Source: Gemmatimonadota bacterium (GTDB taxonomy: Bacteria; GCA-2686955). From it: DNA of 11,583 bases. The position numbers and the translations under genes are program-made. Under the pieces are notes generated by a model. It was given only the letters and a program-made list of their open reading frames with translations. It did not search any database and was not told the origin of the DNA. The first letter of the stretch is position 1. Every line of letters starts with the position of its first letter. Positions 1 to 7,267 of the stretch are shown here, one piece after another. The stretch is taken from contig NYZA01000030.1 of the NCBI GenBank assembly GCA_002686955.1, positions 1-11,583 of the forward strand. Direction: 5' to 3'.

Positions 1-1
1 C

Positions 2-988
2 CTACCGGAGGAAATCGAGGTGGGGGACTGGATCGGATTGACCGTTGCCGCACCGATCTTGGTGGTCGACTCCCTTACAGTGGGCGGCATGCTCGTTGAG
101 CGGTCGATCGGGCGCTTTCCCGACGGAAGCGGGCGGACGCGTGTCTTGTCGGAGGCCACCCCGGGACAACCGAATCGCTGGGAAGAACCGTTGACAGTCG
201 TCGCGACGCCTGAGGAGGAGATCTATTACGCCGGCGAGGAGGTGCGGGTCGACCTCTGGGTGACGAACCGATGGAGAGACACCATTGCCGTGGATCTGGA
301 AGTCGAGGTCGTCTGCCCCGGGGGGGTCTGGTGTCTCGAGGCGCCGATCGATACGGTATCGATTCCGGTGTTGGCCGCCGGAGACAGCGCGTTCGCGAGC
401 TTTGAGGATTCGATCCCGGAGTTGATGGCGCCGGAGAACGAAGGGCGCTACGACATCGTCTTCACTCCGGTGGAGTCGAAGGGGCAGCCTCTGGAACCGG
501 GCGTGGCGACAATCTACGTACTGGGAGAATCGTTCGGAACCGCGATGATCAACGAGTTCTGCGCGAGCAACCAATCGGTCGTTGCCGATGAAGACGGCGA
601 ATTCGAGGACTGGGTCGAGATCGTCAATGCCGCGGATTCCACAATCAGCACGGCGAACCTCTATCTGAGCGATGATGCTGAAGACGAGCCCTTCAAATGG
701 GCTCTGCCGAGCCTCGATTTGGAGCCCTCCGAGCATTTGCTCATCTGGCTCGACAACGAGCCCACGGAGGGTCCTCTGCACGCATCTTTCAAGCTGGATC
801 GCGAAGGCGAAGAGATCGGGCTGATCCAAGAGACCGCGGATTCGGTCCTGGTTCTGGATCGAATCCCTTTCGGTTATCAGGAGAAGGACTGGAGCTACGG
901 GCGCTACCCGGACTCGGCGCGCAACTGGGAGCTTTTCGGCTGGCCCACCCCGGCGGCAACGAACCTCGATCCGGTCTTGCGCTACTGA
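2..988 (+). CDS. Secreted protein with tandem lamin-tail domains (3' part of a larger gene)
   Basis: The reading frame is open from base 2 (L-P-E-E-I-E precedes the GTG at 20) to the TGA at 986-988, so the gene begins outside the window; 328 residues are visible. The first ~50 residues end in a R-F-P-D-G-S-G then T-P-G-Q-P-N pattern, the usual end of a lamin-tail (LTD) domain. A middle part of about 110 residues is beta-rich and Ig-like (V-R-V-D-L-W-V-T-N near its start). A second LTD domain follows, starting at M-I-N-E-F-C-A-S-N and including D-W-V-E-I-V-N, L-Y-L-S-D-D and G-R-Y-P-D. LTD domains are common in exported proteins of environmental bacteria, often attached to CotH-kinase, nuclease or repeat modules, so the missing N-terminus may hold the catalytic part. 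The protein stops just after the second LTD with no sorting tail. Exported location is inferred. The domain call is good; the overall function is unknown. Confidence 0.8.
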   Translation, partial: LPEEIEVGDWIGLTVAAPILVVDSLTVGGMLVERSIGRFPDGSGRTRVLSEATPGQPNRWEEPLTVVATPEEEIYYAGEEVRVDLWVTNRWRDTIAVDLEVEVVCPGGVWCLEAPIDTVSIPVLAAGDSAFASFEDSIPELMAPENEGRYDIVFTPVESKGQPLEPGVATIYVLGESFGTAMINEFCASNQSVVADEDGEFEDWVEIVNAADSTISTANLYLSDDAEDEPFKWALPSLDLEPSEHLLIWLDNEPTEGPLHASFKLDREGEEIGLIQETADSVLVLDRIPFGYQEKDWSYGRYPDSARNWELFGWPTPAATNLDPVLRY

Positions 989-1087
989 TCCGGGCCGGCC
1001 GCACACTCGAGTGCGACGACGGCGGAGCGATTCGGAATCGCGACCGCGATCATGCCCTGATAGGAGCTGCACTTCCGGGACTGCGCT

Positions 1088-2081
1088 CTACTCGTTCACC
1101 CAGCGCATATTCTCGTTTCCGCCATGGGCTCCGATGTCCGCCCTTTCGCCGTTGGGGAAGGCCCGAGGCCAGCGTGGATGAGTGTCGAAAACGCCGTCTC
1201 TCGTCGAGGGGTCCCCCGAGTCGACAAGGGGAGAGCCGGGCAATGGCAGATGGGGAAAGGGCCCGATGTCGCCGCCTTCATGGATGCTGGAGTAACGAAC
1301 GTTCAGCGATTCATCCGTATCCAGGCTCTTGCCGAGGTTCCCCCAAACGATACAATTCGTCAGACTCGCGGTGCCCAAGTAGCTGAAGCCCATCCCGTCG
1401 GGTACATTGCCGTGAATGGTGCATCCGATCAGCTCCGCATTCGAGTTCTGGCTGCACTGGATTCCCCCGCCCGAGCCGGCGGAGCTCCCTATGATCCGGC
1501 ATCCGATCAGCCGCGGTGCCGAGCTGCCGCTGCAGTACGCCCCGCCTCCATAGCTCAGGGGACTGGTGTAGTTCCCATCGATCGTGCAATCGATGATGGC
1601 CGGGGAAGCGTTACGGCAGGCCAATCCGGAGCCGCCGACACTCGAGTATGTGCTTCGGTTGTCCCGAATCTCGCAATGGCTGATGGTGGGGACGATTCCA
1701 GGCATTCGATCCCGGGGCTCGGCTCGCCCGCGGATCTGGTGATGGTGAGCCCGTGAGAACACTCGACGCGTTCTCTCTGTCCGAGAAGACGAACACCCCC
1801 CCCTGCCGCCCGGCATCCACCACCGTTGAGGAGACGGCGGCCGGATCCGAAGGGGACTTGCCCATCACGGTCACGCCTTTCCCGCGAAACGAGATATCGG
1901 TCTCCAAGTATGTGCCGGGGTAGACCAATACGATGTCTCCTGCCTCGGCTGCGTCGATCGCTTCCTGTATCGAAGCGCAATCGAGCGGAACGTCCGGGAC
2001 TCGAGCACTGGCGGGCGCATGGGCCAGGAGCAAGACGAAGAGGATTGCTGCGCTGCGCAGGCATCGGGTATGTATAGGCAT
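1088..2081 (-). pseudogene. Exported right-handed parallel beta-helix protein, interrupted by two frameshifts
   Basis: The gene starts at the ATG at 2081 with a clear signal peptide (basic start, I-L-F-V-L-L-L-A core, A-S-A cleavage near residue 26). It continues with S-I-Q-E-A-I-D-A-A and I-V-L-V-Y-P-G-T-Y, the typical opening of bacterial pectate-lyase-like beta-helix proteins. After S-S-V-L (1755) the next helix rung G-L-T-I-T-R lies in a second frame (1752-1690). After E-C-L-E-S-S the rung P-T-I-S-H-C lies in a third frame, which runs to the TAG at 1088-1090. Each switch fits loss of one base, the second in a run of four G on the + strand. Restored, the protein is about 331 residues, with repeated x-I-x-x-C-x-I-x-x-N rungs and a usual C-terminus (V-D-S-G-D-P ... 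D-I-G-A-H-G). It probably acted outside the cytoplasm; ligand unknown. It could be an intact gene with sequence errors. Confidence 0.75.
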
Positions 2082-2198
2082 TCGGGGAGAGCATGCCTAT
2101 CATTCCATCACTATGTGCGCCCGCTGTGCACCGCAGGCCCTGGTACAGTAGTATCCAAGCGAAAGTGCGCTCCAGAGGGCGCCGACCGATCCGGACCT

Positions 2199-2202
2199 GG
2201 AG
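2199..2202 (+). promoter_or_regulatory. Ribosome binding site for the B12-type radical SAM gene
   Basis: GGAG lies five bases before the GTG at 2208. This fixes the start there rather than at the in-frame ATG at 2019, which would add 63 residues of cysteine- and arginine-rich sequence and overlap the divergent beta-helix gene. The chosen start opens directly with A-N-V-I-L-V-Y-P, the usual first strand of the family. Confidence 0.6.
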
Positions 2203-2207
2203 ATTCT

Positions 2208-3689
2208 GTGGCGAACGTCATCCTTGTCTATCCTGTCACCGGCCTGGACGTCAGGGGCGTAACGGTGTGGCTGCCCTTGTCGGTCCTCACCGTGGCATCG
2301 ACGCTGACCGGTGACTACGAGGTGGTGATCGTCGACCAGCGGACCGATCCGGACTGGCGGGAGTCGATCAGCAGGCATCTGACTAGAGACACTTTGTGTG
2401 TCGGCATCTCCTCGATGACCGGTACACAGATACGCTACGGCCTGAAAGCCGCGGAATGGACGCGACGAATTGCTCCGGATCTGCCGATCGTTTGGGGAGG
2501 GAACCACCCGACTCTGCTTCCCGAGCAGACGGCCCGACATCCGCTGGTCGATATCGTTGTAATGGGGGAAGGGGAGGCCACATTTCGCTCCCTTGTGAAT
2601 GCGTTCAAGGCCGGGCGCGATTGGAAGACGACCGCCAACATCGCATTCAAGAAGGGCGAGGGGGTAGCGGTCCAGGGTTCAGGCTACGATTTCGTCGATC
2701 CAGGAGCCATGCCTGAACTTCCTTATGAGCTCATAGACGTCGAAAACTATGTCTCCGGCAATCTGCTCTTCGGTCACAAGGTGCGTAGTCTTCCCTTCAT
2801 CACTTCATCGGGGTGTCCGTACGCTTGCACTTTCTGCTGCCAGCCGGTCCTCTCGAATCGGAGGTGGCGACGCATGGATCCGGACATGGTCGTCGAGCGT
2901 ACCTTCGCCCTGAAGGAGCGTTACGATCTCGATGCGATCGAGTTTCACGACGAGGAGTTCTTCGTGGACCGTCTGCGAGGGGCAAGGATCGCCGAGAGGA
3001 TCGGCGGAGCCTTCGACTGGTACGCCCAGACCCGCATGGACGATCTGCTCGAAGTCGACCTCGCCAAACTCGAGAGATGCGGCATGCGCTCCTTGCAGCT
3101 TGGGCTCGAAAGTGGTTCCAACAGGGTTCTCGATCTGGTCAAGAAACAGGAGACCGTGGAACAGTACCGCGCCGCCAATACTGCCCTGGCACGCACGGGG
3201 ATCCAAGCTACCTACAACTTCATGATGGGTTTTCCGACGGAGACGGAGGAAGAGCTGAAGGCCACGGTACGCCTTGTTCTGGAGCTAACGGCGTCGAACC
3301 CAAATGCATATGTGGCTGGGTTCTATGTGTTCGTTCCTTATCCCGGATCGGCGCTCTACGACCTGGCGCTGGCCAACGGATTTCGCCCGCCGGAGAGCTT
3401 GAGCGGATGGAGCCAATTCAATCGACACAATATTGCTGCTCCGTGGATCGAGGACAAGACGCATATGGAGTTCCTGATGGTGACCTCGAAGCTGATCGAC
3501 GGCAGGCGGCTGCGAGGAGGGCTCGGGGTGCCGTGGCCAGCGAAAGAGGTCTTGGGCCTCCTGAGTAGGCGCTACCGGTCCCGCTGGGAGGCTCACGCCC
3601 TGGCGATGACCTGGGATGCGAAGCTCCTATCTATGTTCACCCGGCGCTTCTTGAGCGGCGAGAGTTTCCTCTCCAGCACGAGGCCATGA
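2208..3689 (+). CDS. B12-binding-domain radical SAM protein
   Basis: A 493-residue protein of the cobalamin-binding radical SAM class (BchE/COG1032-like). Residues 1-135 form a Rossmann-like B12-binding-type domain: I-L-V-Y-P at 5-9, V-W-G-G-N-H-P-T-L at 95-103 and V-V-M-G-E-G-E at 117-123. The D-x-H-x-x-G motif of base-off B12 enzymes is absent (I-V-D-Q-R-T at 41-46), as in many relatives. The radical SAM barrel begins with C203-x3-C207-x2-C210, which binds the 4Fe-4S cluster that splits S-adenosylmethionine. It includes F-H-D-E-E-F-F-V-D at 246-254, G-L-E-S-G-S at 299-304 and M-G-F-P-T-E-T at 340-346. Such enzymes methylate, cyclise or rearrange unactivated carbons; the substrate here cannot be read. 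Its TGA overlaps the ATG of the next gene (ATGA), so the two are probably translated together. No membrane segment is seen. Confidence 0.88.
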   Translation: MANVILVYPVTGLDVRGVTVWLPLSVLTVASTLTGDYEVVIVDQRTDPDWRESISRHLTRDTLCVGISSMTGTQIRYGLKAAEWTRRIAPDLPIVWGGNHPTLLPEQTARHPLVDIVVMGEGEATFRSLVNAFKAGRDWKTTANIAFKKGEGVAVQGSGYDFVDPGAMPELPYELIDVENYVSGNLLFGHKVRSLPFITSSGCPYACTFCCQPVLSNRRWRRMDPDMVVERTFALKERYDLDAIEFHDEEFFVDRLRGARIAERIGGAFDWYAQTRMDDLLEVDLAKLERCGMRSLQLGLESGSNRVLDLVKKQETVEQYRAANTALARTGIQATYNFMMGFPTETEEELKATVRLVLELTASNPNAYVAGFYVFVPYPGSALYDLALANGFRPPESLSGWSQFNRHNIAAPWIEDKTHMEFLMVTSKLIDGRRLRGGLGVPWPAKEVLGLLSRRYRSRWEAHALAMTWDAKLLSMFTRRFLSGESFLSSTRP

Positions 3690-5884
3690 CACCATCCCGA
3701 GGGTCTCGCCTGAGCATCATCGTGCCGGTCAGCCGTGGACCGGAGTTCATCGAGACTCTGATCCGAAGCCTCGAAAGGCAAAGCCTCCCGGGACTATGCG
3801 AGCTCGTGCTCGTCACGGACGGACCGGCTTCGTACGACTCCGACCGGATTGCTCTCGAGACCGTAGTTTCGCCTAGCCCTCACCCGAGCTCGAAGAGGAA
3901 TGTTGGGGTAGGCCAGGCTGCCAACACGGAATACCTCGCTTTCATAGACGACGACGTCCGCCTCGAGCCGGACTGGGTCGAGCAGGTGCTCAGGGCGCTC
4001 GATGCTGGGGCCGACGTCGTTACCGGTCCCACCGACCTTCCCTATTCCGATGGGTTTCGGCAGAAAGCCGCCAACGGAATCGTCTGTTCCCCTCTTTTCA
4101 GCCTGAAGAAGACGCTCGCGAATCCGGCGCGGGAGCAGGTCCCTTTCTACGAGGTCTCCCTCTGCAATGTAGCCATGAAGAGACGCGTCTGGGAGGATGT
4201 CGGCGGCTTCAACGAGGTGGCGTACTACTGGGTGGATGATGCGGAGTTTTTCTTCATCGCGCGGCGTCACGGCTTCGAGCTCTGGAATGATCCGACGGTT
4301 CGCGCCGCCCACTACAAGCGACCGCTTCTGTGGCCGCTCATGCATCAGTATTTTCGTCAGAGGTGGTACGCGGGACTCTCGACCTGGCAGTTCCCGGAGC
4401 TCTATCTGCCTCAGGCTGGAGTCGTGGCGGCGGCGATCTTGTTGGTGGCCCTAGTCGTCGTCTTCCTCGTCGGACTGATCGGCTCCGAACAGATGCGTCT
4501 AATGCTTGTCGCCACACCGGCAGGGGTGACTCTCGCGGGGCTGGCAACCGTCGTGATTTGGGGCGGCCGTTCTGTTTCGCCGTCGAAGCGGGTGGGGCGG
4601 GTGTTCATCTCCGGTGCGTCTCTCGCACTGTGCGTTGGGGCCACGTTGCTTGGTTTCTGGGGCGGGCTGATCTGGGGACCCTTCTATCGTTTGTGGGAAC
4701 CAACCGCGAGGGGATATAGGCGATTTCGCTATCGAGACCGCGCGAGTGAGTTCGAGGGGAAGGAGATCGTTCAGCCTTCTCGGTCCGTTCTCCGTCAGAC
4801 CATGCCGATGCGCCTCTGGACCGGTCGCTTTCCGCAATGGCTCATCTATTTCGTCACGGCTCGGTGCAACGCGCGTTGCCCAATGTGCTTCTATCTCGAC
4901 GAGATCGAAGACGCGAAGTCTTCGAAGGAGCTTGCGCCGGAGGAGGTCCGCCGGATCGTCGCGTCGATTCCCCCCATCACCTACTTCTCCCTCTCGGGGG
5001 GCGAGCCTTTCTTGAGGGACGATCTCAGCGACCTGGTTCAGGCTTTCATCAACGGTCCGAATCCCATCTATGTCTCCATTCCGACGAACGGATCTTTCCC
5101 GGATCGGGTCGAACGCGCCTTCGAAGTTCTTTCGAGGCGCAATTATTTGACCAATTTCGATCTGCATCTATCGCTGGACGGGCCTCCGGAGGTGCACGAC
5201 AGGATACGCGGTTCCCAGGCCACCTACGCACATGTGATGGAGACGCACCGGGCCGTGCTTCCTCTGGCGAGGCGGAGGGACAACGTGAGCATCAAGTTCG
5301 TCGTGACCTGTTCGACGGAGAACATCGACCATCTCGAGGATTTCCTCGAGCACTTGGTCCGCGACGTGGAATGCGACAGGGTCAGCCTCAACCCTCTGCA
5401 CGGGAACTTCAGGGACAAGGAGATGGCCGTCGATCCTGCGCGCTATCTTGCTCTCGTACGCAGGGTGTACGGGCTCACCGATAAGAGGGGCTACAGGGGA
5501 CCCCGCTACCGGCTCTTCAACGCCATCAAGCGCGTCATGGATGGACGGCTCGAGACGATCCACCAGCAGGGGGACTTTGGGAGGATCTGCGGTGCGGGGA
5601 AGAAGATCGCGGTGATCGGTCCCCAGGGAGACGTGCTCCCCTGCGAGCCGCTGCAGGAATCGGTCGGCGGCCTGAGGGACCACGACTATGATCCGCGGCG
5701 GGTGCTCGCGGGCGAAGCGATGGGGGCATTCGCGGAGAAGCACCTGGGGACCGGCAAGTGTCACTGCAATTGGGGGTGCGCCATAGGCAACGCCCTGGTT
5801 CATGACCCCTGGTTCTATCCCGCGGTTGGGCGGGAGCTGCTGCGGGGGGTTTTCGAGGCGAGAGACGGTCGGAGCGGTAGGTAG
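3686..5884 (+). CDS. Glycosyltransferase family 2 / membrane / radical SAM fusion protein
   Basis: One uninterrupted 732-residue frame holds three parts. Residues 8-215 are a GT-A fold family 2 glycosyltransferase: S-I-I-V-P-V-S at 10-16, S-K-R-N at 69-72, F-I-D-D-D at 86-90 (metal and nucleotide-sugar site) and W-V-D-D-A-E at 182-187 (likely catalytic acids). Residues 243-333 hold three hydrophobic stretches (about 244-266, 272-292, 307-332). Residues 385-732 are a radical SAM domain with C394-x3-C398-x2-C401, S-G-G-E-P-F at 437-442 and H-L-S-L-D-G at 494-499. Its C-terminal region carries C635, C653, C692, C694 and C698, resembling a SPASM-type auxiliary cluster site. Glycosyltransferases of this type extend lipid-linked or surface glycans. 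The radical SAM half could modify the same product or a carrier, which is inference. Start ATG at 3686 overlaps the preceding stop; GAGG sits only two bases upstream. The fusion is unusual. Confidence 0.87.
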   Translation: MTPSRGSRLSIIVPVSRGPEFIETLIRSLERQSLPGLCELVLVTDGPASYDSDRIALETVVSPSPHPSSKRNVGVGQAANTEYLAFIDDDVRLEPDWVEQVLRALDAGADVVTGPTDLPYSDGFRQKAANGIVCSPLFSLKKTLANPAREQVPFYEVSLCNVAMKRRVWEDVGGFNEVAYYWVDDAEFFFIARRHGFELWNDPTVRAAHYKRPLLWPLMHQYFRQRWYAGLSTWQFPELYLPQAGVVAAAILLVALVVVFLVGLIGSEQMRLMLVATPAGVTLAGLATVVIWGGRSVSPSKRVGRVFISGASLALCVGATLLGFWGGLIWGPFYRLWEPTARGYRRFRYRDRASEFEGKEIVQPSRSVLRQTMPMRLWTGRFPQWLIYFVTARCNARCPMCFYLDEIEDAKSSKELAPEEVRRIVASIPPITYFSLSGGEPFLRDDLSDLVQAFINGPNPIYVSIPTNGSFPDRVERAFEVLSRRNYLTNFDLHLSLDGPPEVHDRIRGSQATYAHVMETHRAVLPLARRRDNVSIKFVVTCSTENIDHLEDFLEHLVRDVECDRVSLNPLHGNFRDKEMAVDPARYLALVRRVYGLTDKRGYRGPRYRLFNAIKRVMDGRLETIHQQGDFGRICGAGKKIAVIGPQGDVLPCEPLQESVGGLRDHDYDPRRVLAGEAMGAFAEKHLGTGKCHCNWGCAIGNALVHDPWFYPAVGRELLRGVFEARDGRSGR

Positions 5885-5965
5885 ATGGCTTGGCTTCCGA
5901 GCGGCGAAGGGCTCGCACGTGGCTATCCTATCGGTAGCCGGATTCTCGCGGCACCTTCCAGCCCC

Positions 5966-6505
5966 ATGGAACCGATGTTCCGCCACCTGATCGCAAGAAT
6001 CCTGCTCGCGTCACTCGCACAGCCCGCGACGGCGCAGTTGATTCCGCAAAAGGAAAATGCAACGAACTATGTGGCCACCGAGGCGATCGCGATTCTCCCG
6101 AACAACACGGGCGACGAGGCTCTCGAGCTCCTCAATCGACTGAGTGGCACTCAATGGTTCTCGGAATCGAGCCGTCTCTATGAGGTGAATTCAACGGGCG
6201 AGGTGGAGTACCGGGAGAGAGATCTCCAGCCGGGCGGGACATGGCGCTTGAATGCCGTGTTTGGCGCTCACCAAGGCGACTGGCACGCTGCGCTCGAAGC
6301 GTATCGCAACAACTATGCGATCCTCTTCATGAACGGCACCGAATGGGCTACGCCCCATCGGGAAGTCCTGCACTCCCCGGAACCGGTAGCTGCTTCATCA
6401 GCGGGAACGGATGGTTCGGTGGCTTCGACGGACGCCTTGACGGTATTAGGGACACTTTCGGGGGAGGAGATCCGGGAGACGGTTCGTCGGTCATCGCACG
6501 GATAG
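5966..6505 (+). CDS. Small exported protein, LamG-like, possibly frameshifted
   Basis: The frame is open from an ATG at 5885, directly after the stop of the fusion gene, but a signal peptide (M-F-R-H-L-I-A-R-I-L-L-A-S-L-A, cleavage after A-T-A-Q) starts only at the ATGs at 5966 or 5975, so 5966 is preferred; no good ribosome binding site decides it. The mature part has G-D-W-H and I-L-F-M-N-G-T-E, which resemble the W-H-H-V-A and L-Y-V-N-G-V-E strands of concanavalin-like (LamG_3) domains. In this frame the C-terminus (after about 6365) looks random. The +2-shifted frame (codons starting at 6361) instead reads G-S-C-F-I-S-G-N-G-W-F-G-G-F-D-G-R-L-D-G-I-R to a TAA at 6520-6522, the usual closing strands of such a domain. 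A frameshift near 6336-6400 is therefore likely. It may be carried on the same transcript as the two genes before it. Function unknown. Confidence 0.5.
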   Translation: MEPMFRHLIARILLASLAQPATAQLIPQKENATNYVATEAIAILPNNTGDEALELLNRLSGTQWFSESSRLYEVNSTGEVEYRERDLQPGGTWRLNAVFGAHQGDWHAALEAYRNNYAILFMNGTEWATPHREVLHSPEPVAASSAGTDGSVASTDALTVLGTLSGEEIRETVRRSSHG

Positions 6506-7267
6506 CGATTCCAGGGCGATAAGAGCCGCGCCGTAGGCCCCCATGAGCTGGGGGTGCTCAGGCACCACGACCTCGACGTCGAGCTCCTCGCCGAGGAAGC
6601 GGCGAACCGCGGCGTTCTGAGCGACACCGCCCGAGAGCATCACTGGCTTCTCGAGGCCGGTGCTGCGAACCAGCGCGCCGACGCGTCGGACCAGAGAGCG
6701 GTGTAGTCCGGCGATGATCTCCCCCACCGGAAGCCCTTCGGCAATGAGCGAGACGATTTCCGACTCGGCAAAGACGGTGCAGGTAGACGAGATATCCCGA
6801 TCCCGCTCGGCATGCAGGGCGGCGTCGGAGAAGGCGTCGATATCGAGTTTCAGGCGCCGGGCGGCTACCTCCAAGAAACGTCCCGTCCCAGCGGCGCATT
6901 TGTCGTTCATCGCGAAGTTCGCAACTTTGCCCGTGTGGCCGACGACTATTACCTTGGAATCCTGGCCGCCGATGTCGATCAGGGTGCCGCCGTGACCGGT
7001 TTGCGTGTAGACACCTTTGCAATGACAGGTGATTTCGGTGACCGAACGGTCGGCCGCCGCAAGGCGACGCCCATGACCTGTTGCGACCACCGGCGCCGGG
7101 CTGCCGGCGACCTCGCGGGCTATGGTAATGATCCTCTCGATCTGCAAGCGCAAGCGCGGGTCGGTCTCCTCCAGGAGATGCCAGCGGGCGCGGCCTTCAG
7201 CGTCAACCCCCACGGCTTTGGTAGTGGTCGAGCCCGCGTCGATTCCGATCGCGCGAACATCGCTCAC
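6491..7267 (-). CDS. BcrAD/BadFG/HgdC-family ATPase, activator of 2-hydroxyacyl-CoA dehydratase/benzoyl-CoA reductase
   Basis: A 258-residue cytoplasmic ATPase of the acetate/sugar kinase fold that carries an oxygen-sensitive 4Fe-4S cluster between two subunits. It drives an electron, at the cost of ATP, into the dehydratase or reductase. Visible motifs are G-I-D-A-G-S-T-T-T-K at 8-17 (phosphate 1), A-T-G-H-G-R at 62-67, I-D-I-G-G-Q-D-S-K at 97-105 and S-G-G-V-A-Q-N at 212-218 (adenosine). The cluster cysteines are C124 in N-D-K-C-A-A-G-T-G and C163 in S-S-T-C-T-V-F-A-E-S-E. The length matches HgdC-type activators, which work as homodimers; no second ATPase gene is present, unlike BcrA/BcrD pairs. 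The start is GTG at 7267, overlapping the stop of the gene before it (GTGA), with GAGG seven bases upstream at 7275-7278. It is the last gene of the leftward operon and converges on the + strand LamG-like gene. Confidence 0.92.
   Translation of the reverse strand: MSDVRAIGIDAGSTTTKAVGVDAEGRARWHLLEETDPRLRLQIERIITIAREVAGSPAPVVATGHGRRLAAADRSVTEITCHCKGVYTQTGHGGTLIDIGGQDSKVIVVGHTGKVANFAMNDKCAAGTGRFLEVAARRLKLDIDAFSDAALHAERDRDISSTCTVFAESEIVSLIAEGLPVGEIIAGLHRSLVRRVGALVRSTGLEKPVMLSGGVAQNAAVRRFLGEELDVEVVVPEHPQLMGAYGAALIALESLSVR

Noticed and set aside
1000-1015. Hairpin CGCAC/GTGCG between the two convergent exported-protein genes, as a terminator
   Set aside because: Only a 5-bp stem and no T-run on either side; too weak to call a terminator.
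2-1072. 356-residue frame on the - strand opposite the lamin-tail gene
   Set aside because: Arginine-rich shadow coding of the + strand gene; no recognisable domain, and the + frame has clear LTD motifs.
697-1386. 229-residue + strand frame crossing the end of the lamin-tail gene
   Set aside because: Low-complexity R/G/S-rich composition typical of off-frame GC-rich DNA; it overlaps two better-supported genes.
1796-1803. Run of eight C as a frameshift site in the beta-helix gene
   Set aside because: The helix sequence reads through it in one frame (R-Q-G-G-V-F-V-F); the breaks lie further downstream.
2019-2207. N-terminal extension of the B12-type radical SAM gene to the ATG at 2019
   Set aside because: The extra 63 residues resemble no family start, overlap the divergent beta-helix gene, and a GGAG precedes the GTG at 2208.
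2082-2207. Divergent promoter between the beta-helix and radical SAM genes (for example TAGTAT near 2150)
   Set aside because: No -35 element at a fitting distance could be found by eye; a promoter is likely here but not locatable.
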